A DNA stretch of 64,000 nucleotides from NCBI RefSeq assembly GCF_017872975.1, contig NZ_JAGGJP010000009.1, positions 1 to 64,000 on the forward strand, written 5' to 3'. The stretch is from Rubellimicrobium aerolatum (lineage in GTDB: Bacteria; Pseudomonadota; Alphaproteobacteria; Rhodobacterales; Rhodobacteraceae). A program made the position numbers and the translations under genes. How positions within the stretch are numbered: position 1 is the stretch's first letter; each line of letters begins with the position of its first letter. Shown in pieces: positions 59,285-64,000 of the stretch. A model generated the notes under the pieces. That model worked only from the letters and a program-made list of their open reading frames with translations, ran no database searches and was not told the DNA's origin.

Positions 59285-59322
59285 ATACGCCGGGGGAGGC
59301 GAAGCCGGGGGCGGAGCCCCCC
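59271..59322. repeat. Solo repeat arm at the gst/queG junction
   Basis: TCAACTTGGCGCAAATACGC (59271-59290) is followed by CGGGGGAGGCGAAGCCGGGG and GCGGAGCCCCCC. It matches the right-hand arm of the 0.7-kb repeats (4944-4997, 62333-62392) and the shorter arms at 9035-9089 and 18349-18370. It occupies the whole gap between the GST stop and the presumed queG start, so it may have arrived by insertion or replaced the original leader. Confidence 0.7.
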
Positions 59323-59330
59323 TGCCCCGG

Positions 59331-59996
59331 TCAGAAGTCGAGGTCCGCATAATGCGAGGCCGGGCGGAACCCCGGCACGTTGTCGGCGAGGAGCGAGCGG
59401 AAGGCCGGGCGCGACTTGATCTTGGCGTACCAGTCCTTGACGGATTCGTACTTGTCCCAGGGCACGTCCGACACGTAGTCGAGGCACGAGAGCTGCGCCG
59501 CCGCCGCGAAGTCGGCGAGCGTCATGTCGTTCCCAGCGAGCCAGCGGCGCGTCTCCAGCAGGTGCGTCATGTAGCCCAGGTGATACTTGATGTCCCGGGA
59601 GCCGGACTTGACGGCGGCCGAGTCCGGCACGCCGCCGCCGCGCAGCTTCTTGAACACCCGCTCGCCCATCAGCTTGGCCGTCACCTCGCGGTGGAACTTG
59701 CCGTCGAACCAGGCGCAGAGCCGGCGCACCTCGTAGCGGCCCTCGGCGTCACGCGGCAGGAGCGGCGGGGTAGGCGCCGTCTCCTCCAGGTATTCGCAGA
59801 TCGCCTGGCTGTCGGCGAGGTGGCGGCCGTTCATCCGCAGGACCGGCACCTGCCCCGCCGGGTTGCGGCGCAGGAACTCGATCCCCTGCTCCCAATAGCG
59901 TTCCTCGACCAGCTCCACCTCGATGCGCTTCTCGCCGAGCGCGAGGCGCACCTTCCGGGAGAAGGGGGAGAGCGGGTAGTGGTAGAGGCGGTTCAT
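59331..59996 (-). CDS. Glutathione S-transferase family protein
   Basis: A 221-residue cytosolic GST. The thioredoxin-fold N-domain starts [20 protein letters not shown], with Ser residues in the SPFSRK active-site position and the cis-Pro in [20 protein letters not shown], then AICEYLEET. The all-helical C-domain has WRRLAG-like [20 protein letters not shown] (N-capping box), typical of GSTs. SPF-S at the start suggests a serine-type catalytic residue; the electrophilic substrate is unknown. It lies upstream of queG with a repeat arm in between. Confidence 0.9.
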   Translation of the reverse strand: MNRLYHYPLSPFSRKVRLALGEKRIEVELVEERYWEQGIEFLRRNPAGQVPVLRMNGRHLADSQAICEYLEETAPTPPLLPRDAEGRYEVRRLCAWFDGKFHREVTAKLMGERVFKKLRGGGVPDSAAVKSGSRDIKYHLGYMTHLLETRRWLAGNDMTLADFAAAAQLSCLDYVSDVPWDKYESVKDWYAKIKSRPAFRSLLADNVPGFRPASHYADLDF

Positions 59997-60065
59997 GGGG
60001 AGGTGGTCCGGCGGTTCGGGCGGGCCCCCGACCCATGCCCGAACCGCCCCTCGCGTTCAAGGGCG

Positions 60066-60884
60066 TCAGGGCGCCGCGCCCGTCTCGAAGCAGGCCGCGC
60101 GGCCGTCGGCGGCGATGGTCGCCGCGCCGTCAAGGATGCTCCGCGCCCGCGCCCGCAGCGCCTCGGTCGGGTCCGCCGGGTCGCGGTGCTTGGGGTCGGG
60201 CAGGATCGCCGCGAGCCGCGCCGCCTGCACGTCCGACAGGCCGGCGGCCGGGACGCCGAACCAGTGGTGCGCGGCGGCCTCCACGCCGAAGACGCCCTCG
60301 CCGAACTCAGCCACGTTGAGGTAGACCTCCAGGATGCGGCGCTTGGACCAGAAGGCCTCGACCACCGGCGTCAGCGCGGCCTCGATGGCCTTGCGCGCCC
60401 AGCTCCGGCCTTGCCAGAGATAGACGTTCTTGACGACCTGCTGGCTGATCGTGGAGGCGCCGCGCGCGCCGCCCTCGGCCGCCGCCAGCCGGATCGCCTG
60501 GAGGTCGAGGCCCCAGTGCGCGCAGAAGTTGGCGTCCTCGGCCGCCACGGCGGCGCGGGCCATGACCGGGGCGATGTCCTCCAGCGGAACCCAGGCGTGG
60601 TCCACGCCGCCGAGCCGCCGCCCCTCGCCCAGGATGGTGGGGGTGGTCGGCGGGTTCACCGCGCCGAAGAGCGCGACGAGGAGGAGGACCGCGGCCAGCG
60701 GCAGGAGCAGCAGGGACATGGGCCGGACCTTGCGCGGGGGCGGCGGGGCCGGGGCGCGCGGCTTGCGCGGGCGGGGCCTCGCCACGGCCTTGGACGGGGG
60801 CGCGTCATTGGGCACGACGACGAAGGTGGCGTCCTCCACCTCGCCGTCCTCGCCCGTCCGCGCCCTGCCCGACCCTCTTGCCAT
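60066..60884 (-). CDS. mtgA: Monofunctional biosynthetic peptidoglycan transglycosylase
   Basis: A 272-residue GT51 enzyme that polymerises lipid II glycan strands. A Pro/Arg-rich cytosolic N-terminus of about 55 residues (RPRPRKPRAPAPPPPRKVRP) precedes one membrane helix (MSLLLLPLAAVLLLVALFGA). The transglycosylase domain shows the catalytic region AVAAEDANFCAHWGLDLQAI with the Glu, GARGASTISQQVVKNVYLWQ, GRSWARKAIEAAL and the KRRILEVYLNVAEFGEGVFG stretch. All five GT51 motifs can be seen. There is no transpeptidase domain, which defines the monofunctional type. Confidence 0.94.
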   Translation of the reverse strand: MARGSGRARTGEDGEVEDATFVVVPNDAPPSKAVARPRPRKPRAPAPPPPRKVRPMSLLLLPLAAVLLLVALFGAVNPPTTPTILGEGRRLGGVDHAWVPLEDIAPVMARAAVAAEDANFCAHWGLDLQAIRLAAAEGGARGASTISQQVVKNVYLWQGRSWARKAIEAALTPVVEAFWSKRRILEVYLNVAEFGEGVFGVEAAAHHWFGVPAAGLSDVQAARLAAILPDPKHRDPADPTEALRARARSILDGAATIAADGRAACFETGAAP

Positions 60885-60938
60885 GGGCCATGACTGGCGG
60901 GGCCGGGCGGGGCGGTCAAGGGCGGCGGGGGCTTGCCG

Positions 60939-61568
60939 TCACGGCTGCGTGTGCGCGCCCGAGGGGTCGGTGGTCACGCTGGCCGGCGAGGTCGCCCCGC
61001 CCGGCGCGCCGCCCAGGGCCGGGGCGGGGGCACCCGAGGCGTCGGCGTCCACGGGCGGCGCGGGCGGAACCGGCGAGGCCGCCGCGCCAGGGGACAGGCG
61101 GTCGCGCAGGCGCTCCTCCAGGTCCTGCGGCAGGGAGGTCTGGATGATCCGCCCGCCGAGCGTCCCCAGGCGGTCGAGCGCGCGGTCGGCGGTGAACTTC
61201 CGCAGGAGCACCGCGAGCGCCGCGCCGCCGTTGTCGAGCGTGCCGCCCACCTCGCGCAGGAAGTCGTCGGGGATGCCGAGGTCGGTGAGCGAGCCCGACA
61301 GCGCCCCGGCCGCCGCCCCCGCCGCCGCGCCGAGCAGCGGGTTGAGGAACAGGAGCCCGATCATCGTGCCCCAGAGCGTGCCGCCCATCGCCCCGGCGGC
61401 GGTCAGGTTCATCGCCTGGTGGAGCTGGACCTGCCCGGTCCCGGAGCGGGTGACGACGACCACGTCCTCCATCTCGACCAGGTAGTCCTTCTGGAGCGCG
61501 ACGAACTCGGCCCGGGCGCGGAGGGCGGCGGCCTCGTCGGGGAAGGCGATGATGATGAGATCGGACAT
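60939..61568 (-). CDS. DUF1269 domain-containing protein
   Basis: A 209-residue protein of the DUF1269 family, often associated with membranes. The N-domain is IIAFPDEAAALRARAEFVAL with VEMEDVVVVTRSGTGQVQLH. A glycine/alanine-rich hydrophobic segment follows (GGTLWGTMIGLLFLNPLLGA then AAGAAAGALSG, about 60-90), then LTDLGIPDDFLREVGGTLDN. The last 50 residues are Pro/Ala/Gly-rich and look disordered. Function unknown. A weak EcfG-like site (GGAAC 61622-61626, 18-nt spacer to GTT) lies about 35 bp upstream. Upstream is repeat copy B. Confidence 0.85.
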   Translation of the reverse strand: MSDLIIIAFPDEAAALRARAEFVALQKDYLVEMEDVVVVTRSGTGQVQLHQAMNLTAAGAMGGTLWGTMIGLLFLNPLLGAAAGAAAGALSGSLTDLGIPDDFLREVGGTLDNGGAALAVLLRKFTADRALDRLGTLGGRIIQTSLPQDLEERLRDRLSPGAAASPVPPAPPVDADASGAPAPALGGAPGGATSPASVTTDPSGAHTQP

Positions 61569-61662
61569 GGCGCGTCTCCGTGGCTGGTTCCGGCAGGGAC
61601 AACCGGGGAGGCGGGGGGAGGGTTCCGGTCGGGCGGCGTCGCGCCGGGCGGGGAGGTCCGTC

Positions 61663-62391
61663 AGGGGCTCTGCCCCTCGCCCCTTCGGGGCTTCACCCCG
61701 GGATACTTGGAGCCAAAGAAGGGGGGGTCTCGGACAGACTAAATCCCCGCGAGGCCTCCGGGTTCACTCCCAGGCTCGCGGGGACCAGGGGCGCGCGCGA
61801 GCGGGAGCACCGGCCGCCATTGGGCGGGCTGGGTCTCAGTGGCATCGAGGGAGAACGCCCGTGGGGCGCCTCGGTCTCCCTGGCCGGGTATCTGGCCGCT
61901 CCTGGCCCATCGCGTGTGTCCGTGCCCCTCCTTGCGGACGGGCGTCCCTTCGTCCTTGTCTCTCCTTTCCGCCCCCTGCCGTCGGGGCCGGCGTGTCCGC
62001 CCCTGGGGAGCGCCGGGCCGTGCGGACGAGGGCCGCTTGCGTGGGGTCGTGCGAGGGAGAGAATCGCACGCAGGCGTTAACGCCGCCTGACAGCAACGAA
62101 CGCTCAGCCTCCGGTTCGCGCAACACCCCCGGCGAGGGAGGGGCGGCGGCGGCGCGCAAGACGCGCACCCTACGGGAGCCGAAGGAGCGGGGCGGGGGCG
62201 GACGGCCACGGGAGGGTGGAACCCCCTTACCATGCCTCGGGGTCCGCCCGGCGCGACGGGCGCATGGTGGGGTGGAACCCCACCCTGCGGGGTGGCGGGA
62301 CGCGCGCCGGGGCCGCCTCTCGGGCCCTGGCCCTTCTTTGGCTCCAAATATCCCGGGGGGAGTCGCGCAGCGACGGGGGGCAGAGCCCCCC
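61663..62391. repeat. Composite dispersed repeat, copy B, with inverted-repeat ends
   Basis: A 729-bp non-coding element between the DUF1269 promoter and the gltB stop. It has the same organisation as copy A: left arm 61663-61721, a core 61722-61920 nearly identical to 4363-4559, a diverged stretch, the GCAACGAACG block (62047-62131), a second diverged stretch, and a right arm 62333-62391 that is an inverted copy of the left. The hairpin in the core (61742-61780) differs from copy A by changes on both sides of the stem that keep it paired. The rest of the 891-bp gap (61569-61662 and 62392-62459) shows no gene. Confidence 0.85.
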
Positions 62392-62459
62392 GGCGACGGT
62401 GACGAATCAGGCCGCACCCCGGCGATGGGGCGCGGCCTGGGACGGCCGGGGGGCCGGGG

Positions 62460-64000
<1,541 letters not shown>

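Overview
The window comes from the chromosome of a very GC-rich alphaproteobacterium, most likely a member of the Rhodobacteraceae. The evidence is a complete EcfG/NepR/PhyR general stress response locus (found only in Alphaproteobacteria), PetP/PetR-type regulators next to ilvE, and the histone-deacetylase-like/xseB/ispA/dxs gene order common in Rhodobacterales. There is no prophage, CRISPR array, tRNA or rRNA. The species cannot be named from this sequence alone.

Layout. 0-19 kb is housekeeping: the edge of frmA, two tandem I78-type lipoproteins, DUF2794, an M17 aminopeptidase coupled to an NlpC/P60 peptidase, carbonic anhydrase, uvrC (with two perfect DnaA boxes upstream), an S49 peptidase/zinc-ribbon/SDR operon, an ABC-2 exporter, a glycosyltransferase, aroC, a PRC-barrel protein, HU and an adenine salvage operon (ade-amn). 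19-33 kb holds TerC, a lone Abi/HEPN-like defence gene, the dxs operon, petP-petR, ilvE, a Tat-exported class V aminotransferase-like protein, a DMT transporter, a cytochrome c and an unusual phosphoribosyltransferase-kinase fusion coupled to a HAD phosphatase.

33-58 kb reads as one large stress-response neighbourhood. A trehalose set (glgX, a glgC-like gene, treY, treZ) is followed by an SDR, envelope and membrane proteins (two-domain PRC-barrel, PLDc_N, BrkB, YqjD-like, Holin-X, DUF3618), a phospholipase D-like protein, and the control locus itself: a HisKA_2-type kinase, ecfG, nepR and divergent phyR. A degenerate receiver, a Crp/Fnr regulator, topoisomerase IB, a Tudor-like DUF2945 protein and a PQQ-type sugar dehydrogenase come next. 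I read GGAAC-N16/17-CGTT promoters, the EcfG consensus, in front of many of these genes. Three sites are palindromic and readable on both strands, including one shared by nepR-ecfG and phyR. So PhyR, NepR and EcfG probably control much of the surrounding 25 kb. The kinase gene carries an apparent frameshift caused by a 7-bp tandem duplication just after its first membrane helix.

58-64 kb returns to housekeeping: queG, a glutathione S-transferase, mtgA, DUF1269 and the 3' part of gltB. Two 0.7-kb copies of a dispersed repeat with inverted-repeat ends (4.3-5.0 and 61.7-62.4 kb) contain a nearly identical, strongly foldable core. A sub-block of the repeat recurs alone upstream of ade, and solo end-arms recur at 9.0, 18.3 and 59.3 kb.
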